A stretch of 64,000 nt of DNA from Tenggerimyces sp963762635 (GTDB lineage Bacteria > Actinomycetota > Actinomycetes > Propionibacteriales > Actinopolymorphaceae), in NCBI GenBank assembly GCA_963762635.1, contig CAVXLQ010000023.1:62001-126000 (forward strand), in the 5' to 3' direction. Below are positions 1 to 10,987 of the stretch, one piece after another. Under the pieces are notes generated by a model that was given only the letters and a program-made list of their open reading frames with translations, was not told the origin of the DNA and ran no database searches. How positions within the stretch are numbered: position 1 is the first letter of the stretch; each line of letters begins with the position of its first letter. The position numbers were made by a program, and so were the translations under genes.

Positions 1-228
1 CCGACGTGCTCGGCGATCCTGCAGCCTGGCTACCGGCACGGCGAACGCGTGCTGCGAGCAGCGCGCGTCGCGGTCGTCGAGCCCACGGTTGGGCTGCCGC
101 CGCAAGCGGCACAACAGGAAGCAGAGCCGGAGACGACCGAGGCCGCTCCGGAAGACCTGGGCGACCTCGGCGACATCCTCGCCGGCGACGACGTCACGTC
201 CGAATCAGCCGAAGATGAGAAGAAGTAA
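1..228 (+). CDS. grpE: GrpE nucleotide exchange factor, C-terminal part
   Basis: The reading frame is open from the first base and stops with TAA at 226-228, so only about the last 75 residues are present. The segment begins with the end of the GrpE beta-domain (ILQPGYRHGERVLRAARVAV, which resembles the conserved PGY-x-x-x-x-R-x-LRPA-x-V-x-V ending of GrpE) and continues into an acidic, disordered tail ending in DEKK. GrpE releases ADP from DnaK. It sits 37 bases upstream of dnaJ, as in the actinobacterial dnaK-grpE-dnaJ-hspR operon. The N-terminus and dnaK lie outside the window. Confidence 0.85.
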   Translation, partial: PTCSAILQPGYRHGERVLRAARVAVVEPTVGLPPQAAQQEAEPETTEAAPEDLGDLGDILAGDDVTSESAEDEKK

Positions 229-265
229 CCAGGGGCGCACGTCTACAGGGAGGTGGTGAGCGCCG

Positions 266-1444
266 ATGGGTACGAAGGAATGGCTCGAGAAAGACTTCTA
301 CAAGACGCTCGGCGTCTCCAAGGACGCGTCGCAAGAAGACATCAAGAAGTCATATCGCAAGCTGGCAAGGCAAAACCACCCCGACGCCAACAAGGGTGAC
401 ACGAAGTCGGAGGAGCGCTTCAAGGAAGTCTCCGAGGCCTACTCCGTGCTGTCCGATCCGGCGAAGCGCAAGGAGTACGACGAGGCGCGCTCGCTGTTCG
501 GCAACGGTGGCTTCCGTTTCCCCGGCGGTCAGAGTGGTCAAGGTGGCGGGTTCAACTTCGACCTGAACGACATCTTCACCCAAGGCCGGCAGGGCGGCGG
601 CGGACAGGGGAGCGGCGGTCTCGGCGACATCCTCGGTGGCATCTTCACCCCGGGTGGCCGTACGACGACGCGCACTCCTCCCGGCGCGCGCCCGCGGCGC
701 GGTGCGGATGTCGAGACCGAGGCCACGATCGGTTTCACCGACGCGGTCAACGGCGTCACCGTTCCGCTCCGCATGACGAGCGAGGCGGCCTGTGCGTCCT
801 GCATGGGAACGGGCGCGAAGGCCGGCACCGTTCCGCGCGTCTGCCCGGAGTGCGAGGGCGTCGGCATGAAGGCGACCACGCAGGGAGGCACGCTCTCGAT
901 CACCGAGCCGTGCCGCAACTGCCGGGGACGTGGGCTTGTCGTCGACGACCCGTGCCCGACCTGCCACGGTTCCGGCCGCGGCACGTCGTCGCGCACGATG
1001 CAGGTCCGCATCCCGTCCGGCGTGGCCGACGGGCAGCGGATTCGCCTGCGGGGCAAGGGCGCTCCCGGTGAGCGCGGCGGCCCGGCCGGCGACCTGTACG
1101 TGATGGTGCACGTGAGCGCGCACGAGAAGTTCGGCCGCAAGGGCGAGCACCTCACGCTGACCGTGCCGATCTCGTTCCCCGAGGCAACTCTCGGTGGCGA
1201 GGTGCAGGTGCCGACGCTCGAGGGGCCCGAGGTCAAGCTGAAGATCCCGGCGGGCACACCCAACGGCCGGACGTTCCGCGTACGTGGCAAGGGCACGGCG
1301 CGGCGCGACGGCACGAAGGGCGACCTGCTGGTGACGGTCGACGTGGTCGTCCCCGATCACCTCAACGAGAAGGCGAAGGAAGCGCTGGACGCCTACCGAC
1401 GCGCGGTGGGTGACCAGCCCAGCGCCGCACAGGGAGGTAGCTGA
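266..1444 (+). CDS. dnaJ: Molecular chaperone DnaJ
   Basis: Hsp40 co-chaperone that delivers substrates to DnaK and stimulates its ATPase. The 392-residue protein has an N-terminal J domain with the HPD tripeptide at residues 38-40, a Gly/Phe-rich linker (about 75-135), and a zinc-binding region with four CxxCxGxG-type motifs starting near residues 176 (CASCMGTG), 193 (CPECEGVG), 216 (CRNCRGRG) and 230 (CPTCHGSG), followed by the substrate-binding C-terminal domains. The ATG follows a GGGAGGTGGTGAG ribosome-binding stretch. The TGA stop at 1442-1444 shares its last base with the hspR start, which points to translational coupling. The N-terminal GTKEWLEKDFY form is typical of the DnaJ1 copy linked to hspR in actinobacteria. 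Confidence 0.97.
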   Translation: MGTKEWLEKDFYKTLGVSKDASQEDIKKSYRKLARQNHPDANKGDTKSEERFKEVSEAYSVLSDPAKRKEYDEARSLFGNGGFRFPGGQSGQGGGFNFDLNDIFTQGRQGGGGQGSGGLGDILGGIFTPGGRTTTRTPPGARPRRGADVETEATIGFTDAVNGVTVPLRMTSEAACASCMGTGAKAGTVPRVCPECEGVGMKATTQGGTLSITEPCRNCRGRGLVVDDPCPTCHGSGRGTSSRTMQVRIPSGVADGQRIRLRGKGAPGERGGPAGDLYVMVHVSAHEKFGRKGEHLTLTVPISFPEATLGGEVQVPTLEGPEVKLKIPAGTPNGRTFRVRGKGTARRDGTKGDLLVTVDVVVPDHLNEKAKEALDAYRRAVGDQPSAAQGGS

Positions 1445-1878
1445 TGCCCACCGAACGCCGCCGTCCGTTCGACGTCACGCTGGACGAGGACACCCCGGTG
1501 TACGTGATCAGCGTGGCGGCTCAGCTCACCGGTCTGCACCCGCAGACGCTCCGCACCTACGACCGGCTCGGCCTGGTGTCCCCAGGCCGGACCGGCGGGG
1601 GCGGGCGCCGGTATTCGCTGCGTGACATAGAGATTCTTCGACAAGTCACGCAGCTGACCGCCGCGGGGATCGGGCTGGAGGGCGTACGCCGCATCCTCGA
1701 ACTGGAGCACCTCGTCGAGGCGCTCCAGGATCGGGTGTCCGACCTGGAAGAGCAGCTCGAAACCACCCAGGTCGCGATGGAACGAGCGTACGAGCAAGCC
1801 GCGTACCTGCCCGAGCTCCTGCCGCAACAAACGCAGGCGGTCGTGCTCTGGCAGGGCAAGCGGCGTCGACGGCGATAA
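1444..1878 (+). CDS. hspR: Heat-shock repressor HspR (MerR family)
   Basis: MerR-type regulator of 144 residues. The winged-helix region lies at roughly residues 18-85 (the AQLTGLHPQTLRTYDRLGLV segment is the helix-turn-helix), followed by a coiled-coil part and an arginine-rich tail ending in RRRRR. In Streptomyces and Mycobacterium, HspR represses the dnaK operon and clpB at HAIR inverted repeats (CTTGAGT-N7-ACTCAAG) with DnaK as co-repressor. No HAIR element is visible here, but the operon promoter lies upstream of the window. The start overlaps the dnaJ stop by one base, and clpB follows 39 bases downstream, so clpB probably belongs to the same transcript. Confidence 0.95.
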   Translation: MPTERRRPFDVTLDEDTPVYVISVAAQLTGLHPQTLRTYDRLGLVSPGRTGGGGRRYSLRDIEILRQVTQLTAAGIGLEGVRRILELEHLVEALQDRVSDLEEQLETTQVAMERAYEQAAYLPELLPQQTQAVVLWQGKRRRRR

Positions 1879-1917
1879 CACCCAAGATCCGAAGGACATT
1901 AGGGGAATCAGAAACGT

Positions 1918-4533
<2,616 letters not shown>

Positions 4534-4559
4534 CGGATCCTGGCCAAGCAGGAGTATCG

Positions 4560-7334
4560 CTAGTTCTTCTGCTCCAGGTACCAACGCGCGAGCTCGGTGC
4601 GAGTGGTGAGGCCGGTCTTGGCGAGGACGTTCCGTACGTGGCTCTCCACTGTTCGCTCCGACAGCACGAGACGCGAGGCGATGTCGCGGTTCGACAGGGC
4701 TTGGGCGACGAGGGCGGTGACCTCGCGTTCCCGCGGCGACAGCGGTGAGGCGGAGCGGGCCGCGGCGGTCGCCTCGGTGAGGAAGGCGTCGGCGGCAAGC
4801 AGGAGGCCGGGCATGTCCAGCCGCCGTGCGTCGGCGGCCGACGTACGGGCCAGCTCGACGGACCGGGGCAGGTCGCCGGTGGCACACACCGCGCGGGCCA
4901 GGCCGAGGCGGCCGAGGGCGAGGTAGGGGCGGGCGCCGAGGAGGCCGTCGACGCGGAGCCCTTCCTCGTAGTGCGCGACCGCGGCCAGCGGCTCGCCGCA
5001 GGTGCGGGAGAGGTCGCCGAGCAGGCGTCCGACCGAGCCGAGGTACGCCACCGTTCCCGCGCCGAGCGCGAGGGCGCCCGCGAACACGTCCTCCATCTGG
5101 GCGCGGACCGCGCGGCAACCGTCCGGGTCGTCGAACGCGACCGCGAGCTCGGCCACGTACGTCAACGCGGGCGGGCCCAACCCGGTGCGCATCTCGTCGA
5201 GCCTGCCGATCAGCGACCGGTACAGGTCCAACGCCTCGTCCGGCCGACCGGCCAAGCGCATCCCGACGGCCATGGCCGTCTGGGCGACCAGCGGATAGCC
5301 CCGCACGCCGCCGATGAAGTCCGTCCAACCGGCCATCAGCTCCGAGGCGTCGTCGCGTAGCATCGCGAGGCTGAGCGTCTGGCCGAACCGGGTGAAGCGG
5401 ATCGACACGTCCTCCCAGTCGCCGGCGACCTCCAAGGCCCGTGCAGTCCGTTCGCGGCTCGTCCCGAAGTCGCCCACCAGGGCAGCGATCGTGGCCTCGC
5501 GGCGCAGGACATGCCAGCGAACGAGCGGCAGCCTGGTGCGCTCGGCGAGGGTACGCATCTCGCCGAGCTCGCGCTGTGCCCAGCCCATGTCCGCCTGGTG
5601 GATCGCGGCGTCCGAACGCCAGGTATGCGCCCACAGCGCCGCCAGCGGCCGACCGGTCCGTCCGGCCAGGTCGATCGCCCGCCGGCCGAGCTCGGTCAGC
5701 TCGGGATCGTGCCGCGGCTCCCGGTATCTCCAGGCGTAGGCCCGGACGGCGTCCAGCTCGGCGTTCGGGTCGCCGCTCGCGGTCGCCCGGTCGAGGGCGA
5801 CGGCCGCCCAACGGGCCCCCTCCTCGTCGTCCTCCCGCTCGAACAGCGTGCAAGCCAGCTGGGCCTCGACCCGCGCCCGGAACTCCAGCGCCAGCTCGCT
5901 GCCCGGCATCCGGAGTGCCCGCCGGCAGAGGTCCTGGAGGCGCAGGTTCACCGCCGGATGGCCCACGCCCTGAATGATGATCGCGGCCCTGCCGACGACG
6001 TCCGTCCGGCCGGTCCGTTCGCCCTCGTCGGCCGCTTGCACGCAGGCGTCGGCGCTCTGCTGGATCCTGCCGGCCAGGTACAGCGCCCGGGCGAGGTCGA
6101 GCAGCAGCTCGGCCCGGTCGGCGGTCCCGGCGTCGAGCGCCAGCCGCAGGTACGAGGCCGCGTCGTCGTACGCCCCCGCGGCCAGGGCGGCGGCCGCAGC
6201 GCGAATCGCCCAGCCCACGGCGCGTTCCGGCTCCTCGGCCCGCAGCCAGTGCCCGGCCACGGCACCCGCCCGCTCGTCCCGCCCCACCGCGAGCGGCTCG
6301 AGCAGCTCGGCCGCGGTGCGGTGCAAGGCAGTACGACGAGACGGCGAGAGCGAGGCGTACGCCGCGTCCCGGACCAGCGCGTGGGCGAACCGGACCCGAT
6401 CGCCGGAGTGGATCTCCACCAGCCCGGCGGGTACGGCCGGGAGCAACCGTTCGATCGCGGCGCTGGGCGCGTCGACGCCGAGCAGACCCGCGACGACGTC
6501 GGGCTCGAGGACGGGACCGAGCACGCTCAGCGCCTCGACGTCGGCGGCGACCTGCGGTCCCGCGGCGCGCATCGCGGCCGCGACGAGGTGCCGCAGTTCC
6601 GGAGCGGAACCCGTGGCGCCGTCCCAGTCGGCCTCTCCACGCAAGGCGTCGGCAGCGACTTTGGCCAACGTACGCAGGTAGATCGGGCTGCCACCAGACA
6701 GCTCGACCGCGCGCCGCACCGCGGCGGTGTCGGTGTGTTCGACGGCGGTGGACAGGTAGGCGGTGGCTTCCGAAGGCGACAGCGGCCCGAGGCTCAGCAC
6801 CTCCGCGGCGCGATCCGCCGGCAGGGACGAGTCGCGACTCGTTCCGAGAACGAGCAACGGCAGCCGCCGGATCTCCGCGCCGACGCGATCGAGCAGCCGC
6901 AACGTCGCCGCGTCCGCCCACTGCAGATCGTCGAGCACGACCACCAACCCAGGCTCGGAGGCGGCCTGCTCGGCGAGCGCGTCCACGACCGCCGTGTCGG
7001 CGGTGAACGTGGCGGCGGCGGACTCCTCGGCGGACCCGTACCCGTGCTGCGCCGCGCCACCGACCAGGGCGGCCACGGCGTCCCGCACGGACGGCCAGCC
7101 GCGTACGGCCCGGACCCAGGGCCACAGCGCGGGCATCCCGCCGTCCGCGACGGCCGCGCCCCACCCGACCGCGGCGGACTCCAGAGCGACCTCCTCGACC
7201 AGCCGCGTCTTGCCGATCCCGGCGGGCCCGCTCACCACGACCAGATGGCCCGACCCGGACCGGGCGGAAGCCAGCCTTCGACGCAGGAGGGTGAGCTCCT
7301 CCCGTCGTCCCACCAGCGGATCCGTCGTGGCCAT
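4560..7334 (-). CDS. LAL-type LuxR family transcriptional regulator with ATPase domain
   Basis: Large ATP-binding LuxR regulator of 924 residues. An N-terminal AAA-type ATPase has Walker A GPAGIGKT at residues 36-43 and Walker B-like LVVVLDDLQWAD. A long helical, TPR-like middle follows, and the C-terminal LuxR helix-turn-helix begins at SPLSPREREV and contains SNRDIASRLVLSERTVESHV. The ligand is unknown. The gene diverges from the glutathione-type operon starting at 7427, with a 92-base region between the two starts. A local regulatory role is therefore plausible but inferred only from position. It converges on clpB with a 26-base gap in which no convincing terminator is visible. Confidence 0.93.
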   Translation of the reverse strand: MATTDPLVGRREELTLLRRRLASARSGSGHLVVVSGPAGIGKTRLVEEVALESAAVGWGAAVADGGMPALWPWVRAVRGWPSVRDAVAALVGGAAQHGYGSAEESAAATFTADTAVVDALAEQAASEPGLVVVLDDLQWADAATLRLLDRVGAEIRRLPLLVLGTSRDSSLPADRAAEVLSLGPLSPSEATAYLSTAVEHTDTAAVRRAVELSGGSPIYLRTLAKVAADALRGEADWDGATGSAPELRHLVAAAMRAAGPQVAADVEALSVLGPVLEPDVVAGLLGVDAPSAAIERLLPAVPAGLVEIHSGDRVRFAHALVRDAAYASLSPSRRTALHRTAAELLEPLAVGRDERAGAVAGHWLRAEEPERAVGWAIRAAAAALAAGAYDDAASYLRLALDAGTADRAELLLDLARALYLAGRIQQSADACVQAADEGERTGRTDVVGRAAIIIQGVGHPAVNLRLQDLCRRALRMPGSELALEFRARVEAQLACTLFEREDDEEGARWAAVALDRATASGDPNAELDAVRAYAWRYREPRHDPELTELGRRAIDLAGRTGRPLAALWAHTWRSDAAIHQADMGWAQRELGEMRTLAERTRLPLVRWHVLRREATIAALVGDFGTSRERTARALEVAGDWEDVSIRFTRFGQTLSLAMLRDDASELMAGWTDFIGGVRGYPLVAQTAMAVGMRLAGRPDEALDLYRSLIGRLDEMRTGLGPPALTYVAELAVAFDDPDGCRAVRAQMEDVFAGALALGAGTVAYLGSVGRLLGDLSRTCGEPLAAVAHYEEGLRVDGLLGARPYLALGRLGLARAVCATGDLPRSVELARTSAADARRLDMPGLLLAADAFLTEATAAARSASPLSPREREVTALVAQALSNRDIASRLVLSERTVESHVRNVLAKTGLTTRTELARWYLEQKN

Positions 7335-7426
7335 GACCCGCAGTATCGCCCTTCCGCGTTGTCCTCAGTGCCCGATTACGTACCAGCACTGATGTGGCGC
7401 GCCGCCACACGCGGGAACGTGCGGAC

Positions 7427-8395
7427 ATGGACATCAGGAACGCAGTCGAGCGGCTGTTCACCCCGGCACGACGCCCCGGAGGGGTGGGCGTCGAGGTCGA
7501 GCTGATCACGGTGACCGACACGGCCTCGCCGCGTCCGGTCGACCCACGTGTGCTGGCGGCGGGCTTCGACGCCGCCTTCGTCGAGGCAGCACGCCCGACG
7601 TTCGAGCCGGGCGGACAGCTCGAGCTCAGCCCGCCTCCCCGGCACAGCCGCGCACGCCTGCTGAACGACGTGCACGCCCTGGTCGCTCGGGCCACGGCCA
7701 TCGCCGAGGCCCGCGGCGTCCGGCTGGAAGCGGTCGGGGTCAACCCGCACCACACCTGCGCGGACGTCCCGCTGCGTACGCCGTTGCCGCGCTACCTCGC
7801 GATGCAGGACGCGTTCGACGAGGTCGGGCCCGAGGGCCGGCGGATGATGCGGCTCACCGCGTCCCTGCAGATCGCTGTCGACCTGCTGCCCGGAGAGGCT
7901 GGTCACGAGCAGTGGCTCGTCGCCAACCTCGCCGGCCCCGCGCTCGCGGTCGCGTTCGACACCTCGGGTGGAGAGCGCACCCGGATCTGGCAGGGCGCCG
8001 ACCTCCGCCGCACCGGCTACGACGGCCGGCACCTCGACCCGACCGACCCGATCGGGGCGTACCTGGACTTCGCGAAGGCCGCACCCCAGCTGCCGATCCC
8101 GGAGACCGAGGACGCGCGCTACCACCTGACGACGCTGTTCCCGCCCGTCAGGCCGCGCGGTGGCTACCTCGAGATCCGCTACCTCGACGCCCAACCACTC
8201 GCGCGCATGGACGAGGCGATCTGCACGATCGAGACGCTGCTCTGTGACACGCGGGCTCGTCGGGCAGCGCTCGACGTGCTGATGCCGCGAGTGGGTGACC
8301 TGCAGCAGGCCTGGAACGAGGCCGCCGCCGGGTGGTCGCCGCAGACCGCCGACCTCCTCGAGATCGTCCGACCGAGCCTGGTAGGTGCCGCATGA
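7427..8395 (+). CDS. GCS2-family glutamate-cysteine ligase (EgtA/GshA-like)
   Basis: Predicted ATP-dependent carboxylate-amine ligase of 322 residues that would join glutamate and cysteine to give gamma-glutamylcysteine. Visible GCS2 signatures are GVGVEVEL near the N-terminus (metal/ATP glutamates), EPGGQLELSPP (acceptor-site segment), SLQIAVD in the core and YLEIRYLDAQP near the C-terminus. It is shorter than ergothioneine-pathway EgtA (about 430 residues in mycobacteria). No ergothioneine genes are nearby. Instead a glutathione synthetase overlaps its stop (ATGA), which favours a GshA role. An in-frame GTG at 7394 is an alternative start; the ATG at 7427 was chosen because MDIRNAVERLF begins the conserved part. 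Confidence 0.85.
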   Translation: MDIRNAVERLFTPARRPGGVGVEVELITVTDTASPRPVDPRVLAAGFDAAFVEAARPTFEPGGQLELSPPPRHSRARLLNDVHALVARATAIAEARGVRLEAVGVNPHHTCADVPLRTPLPRYLAMQDAFDEVGPEGRRMMRLTASLQIAVDLLPGEAGHEQWLVANLAGPALAVAFDTSGGERTRIWQGADLRRTGYDGRHLDPTDPIGAYLDFAKAAPQLPIPETEDARYHLTTLFPPVRPRGGYLEIRYLDAQPLARMDEAICTIETLLCDTRARRAALDVLMPRVGDLQQAWNEAAAGWSPQTADLLEIVRPSLVGAA

Positions 8396-9363
8396 ACGTC
8401 GCGTTCGTCGTCGATCCGCTCGAGACCCTGGACGCCTCCATCGACACCACGGTCGGGCTCATGCACGCCGCGCAGGAACGTGGCGCGGACGTCTGGGTCA
8501 CCGAAGCCGGTCAGCTCGAGGCGGTGAACGGCCGCGCCCGTGCCGTCGCGCGCCGCGTACGACTCGCCCCGTCCCAACCTCTCGACGGCCACCGGTGGAC
8601 GGTGCCCGACCCGTGGTTCACCGCTACGGAGCCGCAGAACATCTGGCTCGACGACCTGGCGGCGATCTTCGTACGTACCGAACCTCCGGTCGACGAGGTC
8701 TACACCACCGCGATGCTGATCCTGGATCTCGTCGACCCCGCGCGCACCGCGATGGTCAACGACCCCACGGGCATCCGCGTGTGCAGCGAACACCTTCTCC
8801 CGTTGCGATTTCCCGACCTCATCCCGCCGACGGTCGTCACCGCCGACGCACGTACGATCCGGTCCTTCGTCGCCGAGCACGATGGCGCGGTCGTCAAGCC
8901 GGTCGACGGATTCTCCGGCCGCGGCGTACTCCGGCTCGACCGCCACGACCCCAACCTCGCCTCGCTCATCGAGATCGCCACGAGCAACGGCGACCGCGCG
9001 GTCGTCGTCCAGCGCTACCTCCGCGAGGTCGACGCCGGCAACAAGCGGATCTTCGTGTTCGACGGCGAGCCGGTCGGCGCGCTGTACCGCTTCCCGGTCG
9101 CCGGCGACTTCCGGATCGGCAACCCGACCGCCGAGGCGCCGATCACCGAGCGGGACAGAGAGATCTGCCAACGCCTCGCGCCGACGCTGCGCCGGTACGG
9201 CATCCGCCTGGCCGGGCTGGACGTGATCGGCCCCTCCCTCATCGAGGTCAACGTCACCAGCGTGGGCGCGCTCCGCAAGGCCGACGCGCTCCTCGGCTGG
9301 ACGCTCTGCGCGGACCTGCTCGACGACGTACTCGAACCCCACACCCACAGGAGATCAGCATGA
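8392..9363 (+). CDS. gshB: Glutathione synthetase (GshB-like ATP-grasp)
   Basis: ATP-grasp ligase of 323 residues expected to add glycine to gamma-glutamylcysteine. It follows the bacterial GshB plan closely: N-terminal MNVAFVVDPLETLD (E. coli-type GshB starts with a comparable IVMDPI segment), IFVRTEPPVDEVYTTAM, NDPTGIRVCSEHLL, the ATP-grasp strands VVKPVDGFSGRGV and KRIFVFDGEPVG, and the Mg-binding end LAGLDVIGPSLIEVNVTS. The length matches the 316-residue E. coli enzyme. ATG 8392 overlaps the upstream stop in ATGA, and its own stop overlaps the MAPEG start in the same way, so the three genes should be translated together. True GshB is uncommon in actinobacteria. Confidence 0.92.
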   Translation: MNVAFVVDPLETLDASIDTTVGLMHAAQERGADVWVTEAGQLEAVNGRARAVARRVRLAPSQPLDGHRWTVPDPWFTATEPQNIWLDDLAAIFVRTEPPVDEVYTTAMLILDLVDPARTAMVNDPTGIRVCSEHLLPLRFPDLIPPTVVTADARTIRSFVAEHDGAVVKPVDGFSGRGVLRLDRHDPNLASLIEIATSNGDRAVVVQRYLREVDAGNKRIFVFDGEPVGALYRFPVAGDFRIGNPTAEAPITERDREICQRLAPTLRRYGIRLAGLDVIGPSLIEVNVTSVGALRKADALLGWTLCADLLDDVLEPHTHRRSA

Positions 9364-9755
9364 CCATCGCCCTCGTCTGCACCGCGATTCTCGCCGCGCT
9401 GGTGTTCGTCCTCGGCTTCAACGTTTCGCGGATGCGCGGCGTCACCGCGAAGACGGGCGGCTCGCAGATGCCGACCGATCCGGCCAGCCCGTTGCTGATC
9501 GCCCAACGAGCACACGGCAACGCCGTCGAGTACATCCCGATCCTGATGGTGCTGTTCCTGCTGGTCGGTGCCCGCAGCCCGATCGTGGTGGCCGTCCCGC
9601 TCATCGCCGGCGCCACCCTCGCCCGGTTGCTGCACGCGTACGGCATGGTCACGGCACGTACGCTCGCCGCCGAGGGCAAGCTCCGCATGACGGGCGCGAT
9701 GGGCACGTACCTGTTCGGCGTGGCGCTCGCCGTCGCCTTGGCCTTCAGCCTCTGA
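9360..9755 (+). CDS. MAPEG family membrane protein
   Basis: Integral membrane protein of 131 residues with four predicted helices (IALVCTAILAALVFVLGF, a helix at about residues 62-80, a short third helix and a C-terminal YLFGVALAVALAFSL). The family signature is present: RAHGNAVEYIPILMVLFL, with the conserved arginine, asparagine and glutamate of MAPEG (membrane-associated proteins in eicosanoid and glutathione metabolism). Family members often use glutathione as co-substrate. Its fusion by ATGA overlaps to gshB upstream and TGATG to the exporter downstream makes a glutathione-dependent transferase or peroxidase role attractive, though this is inference. A GGAG sequence lies just before the start. 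Confidence 0.9.
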   Translation: MTIALVCTAILAALVFVLGFNVSRMRGVTAKTGGSQMPTDPASPLLIAQRAHGNAVEYIPILMVLFLLVGARSPIVVAVPLIAGATLARLLHAYGMVTARTLAAEGKLRMTGAMGTYLFGVALAVALAFSL

Positions 9756-10950
9756 TGGCCGGCACCCACCCGGCCGTCGCCGCGCTGCGCACCCCGGCCT
9801 TCCGGCGTTACGTCCTTGGACAACTGCCCTCGGTCACCTGCTCGTGGGCGCAGGTGGTCGCGCTGTCCTGGGTGGTCGTGCGGCTGGATCCCGGCGCGCT
9901 CGGTTGGGTGGTCGCCCTGCAGTACGCGCCGAGCCTGCTGCTGGGGCCGTGGCTCGGAGCGCTGGTCGACCGGTACGACCGCAGGCGGCTGCTGATGCTC
10001 GCCGAGTCCGGGCTCGGGCTGGTCGCGGCCGGATTCGCCGTCGCGGCGTTCGCCGGCGTACTGACCCTCCCGTACGTCTTCGCCCTCGCCGCGGTCTGGG
10101 GCGTGATCAACGCGCTGGACACGCCGGCCCGGCGAGCGCTTGGTGCCGATGCTCCTCCCGCCCGAGCTGGCGTCGATCTCGTCCGCCCTCACCGGGACCG
10201 TCATGCTGCTCGGGATGAGCGTCGGCTCCGCGCTCGGCGCGGCGCTGGTCGCGTCGGCCGGACCGACGGTCGCGTTCTCCGTCAACGCTGCGTCGTTCTT
10301 CGTGGATGTCGTTGTCCTGTGGACGATTCGGATCGCCCCGTCGCCCAAGATCGCCCGGGCTGCCGGTCAGGTCCGCGACGGGCTGCGGTACGTCTGGCAG
10401 ACGCCGGCGCTGCGTACGGCGATGCTCACGATCGCCGTCGTCGCCACGTTCGGGTTCACCGTCCAAGTGTCCGTGCCGATCTTCGTCGAAGGCTCGCTCC
10501 GGCGGCGGCGCTGGGTTGGTCGGGATCGCGTTCACGACCGTGGCCACGGCGAGCCTGCTCGGCGCGATGACGGCCGCCGCCTTGGGCGGGACCGGTCCGA
10601 CGGCGCTCATCCGTGCCTGCCTCGGCATGGCCGCGGGACTCGCCGTCGCCGCGGTAGCGCCCACGTTCCCGATCGCGCTCGTCGGGCTGGCCGGGGTGGG
10701 CTTCGCGTGGTCGATCCTGATCACCTCGGTGATCGCCGTCCTGCAGACCGCCGAACCGTCGATGACCGGACGGGTGATGGCGTTGTTCGCCGGGATCCTG
10801 ATCGGCGGCATGGCCGCGGGCGGGCCCATCACCTCGACGATCAGCACGCTCGTCGGACCGCGAGCCGTCTTCGTGCTCGGTGCCGTCGCTTGCGTCCTGG
10901 TCGCGCGGCTGAGCATGGCTTCTCGTAAGAGTCGCGTAACCGCTGGGTGA
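9755..10950 (+). pseudogene. MFS transporter, interrupted by two single-base insertions
   Basis: Homology to enterobactin-exporter-like major facilitator proteins runs across three frames. Frame 1 from ATG 9755 covers MAGTHPAVAALRTPAFRRYV to about 10138 (WGVINALDTPARRAL). The next frame carries VPMLLPPELASISSALTG to about 10495 (VSVPIFVEGSL), and the third carries GGGAGLVGIAFTTVATASLL to the TGA at 10948-10950. Removing one base near 10140 (gcgctTggtg) and one near 10499 (gctCcggc) restores a continuous protein of about 397 residues with about 12 helices. The start overlaps the MAPEG stop (TGATG), so it is the fourth gene of the glutathione-type operon. Sequencing error is as likely as real inactivation. 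Confidence 0.8.
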
Positions 10951-10987
10951 AGGCCTCCGGGCTGGCCTCTGTGGGAGGCTCGGGCCC

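Noticed and set aside
1879..1917. HAIR-type HspR operator before clpB
   Set aside because: No CTTGAGT-N7-ACTCAAG inverted repeat is present in this short gap. clpB is probably read from the upstream operon promoter outside the window.
7427..8395. Ergothioneine gene egtA
   Set aside because: The protein is GCS2-type, but no egtB, egtC, egtD or egtE is nearby and gshB follows directly, so the glutathione reading is preferred.
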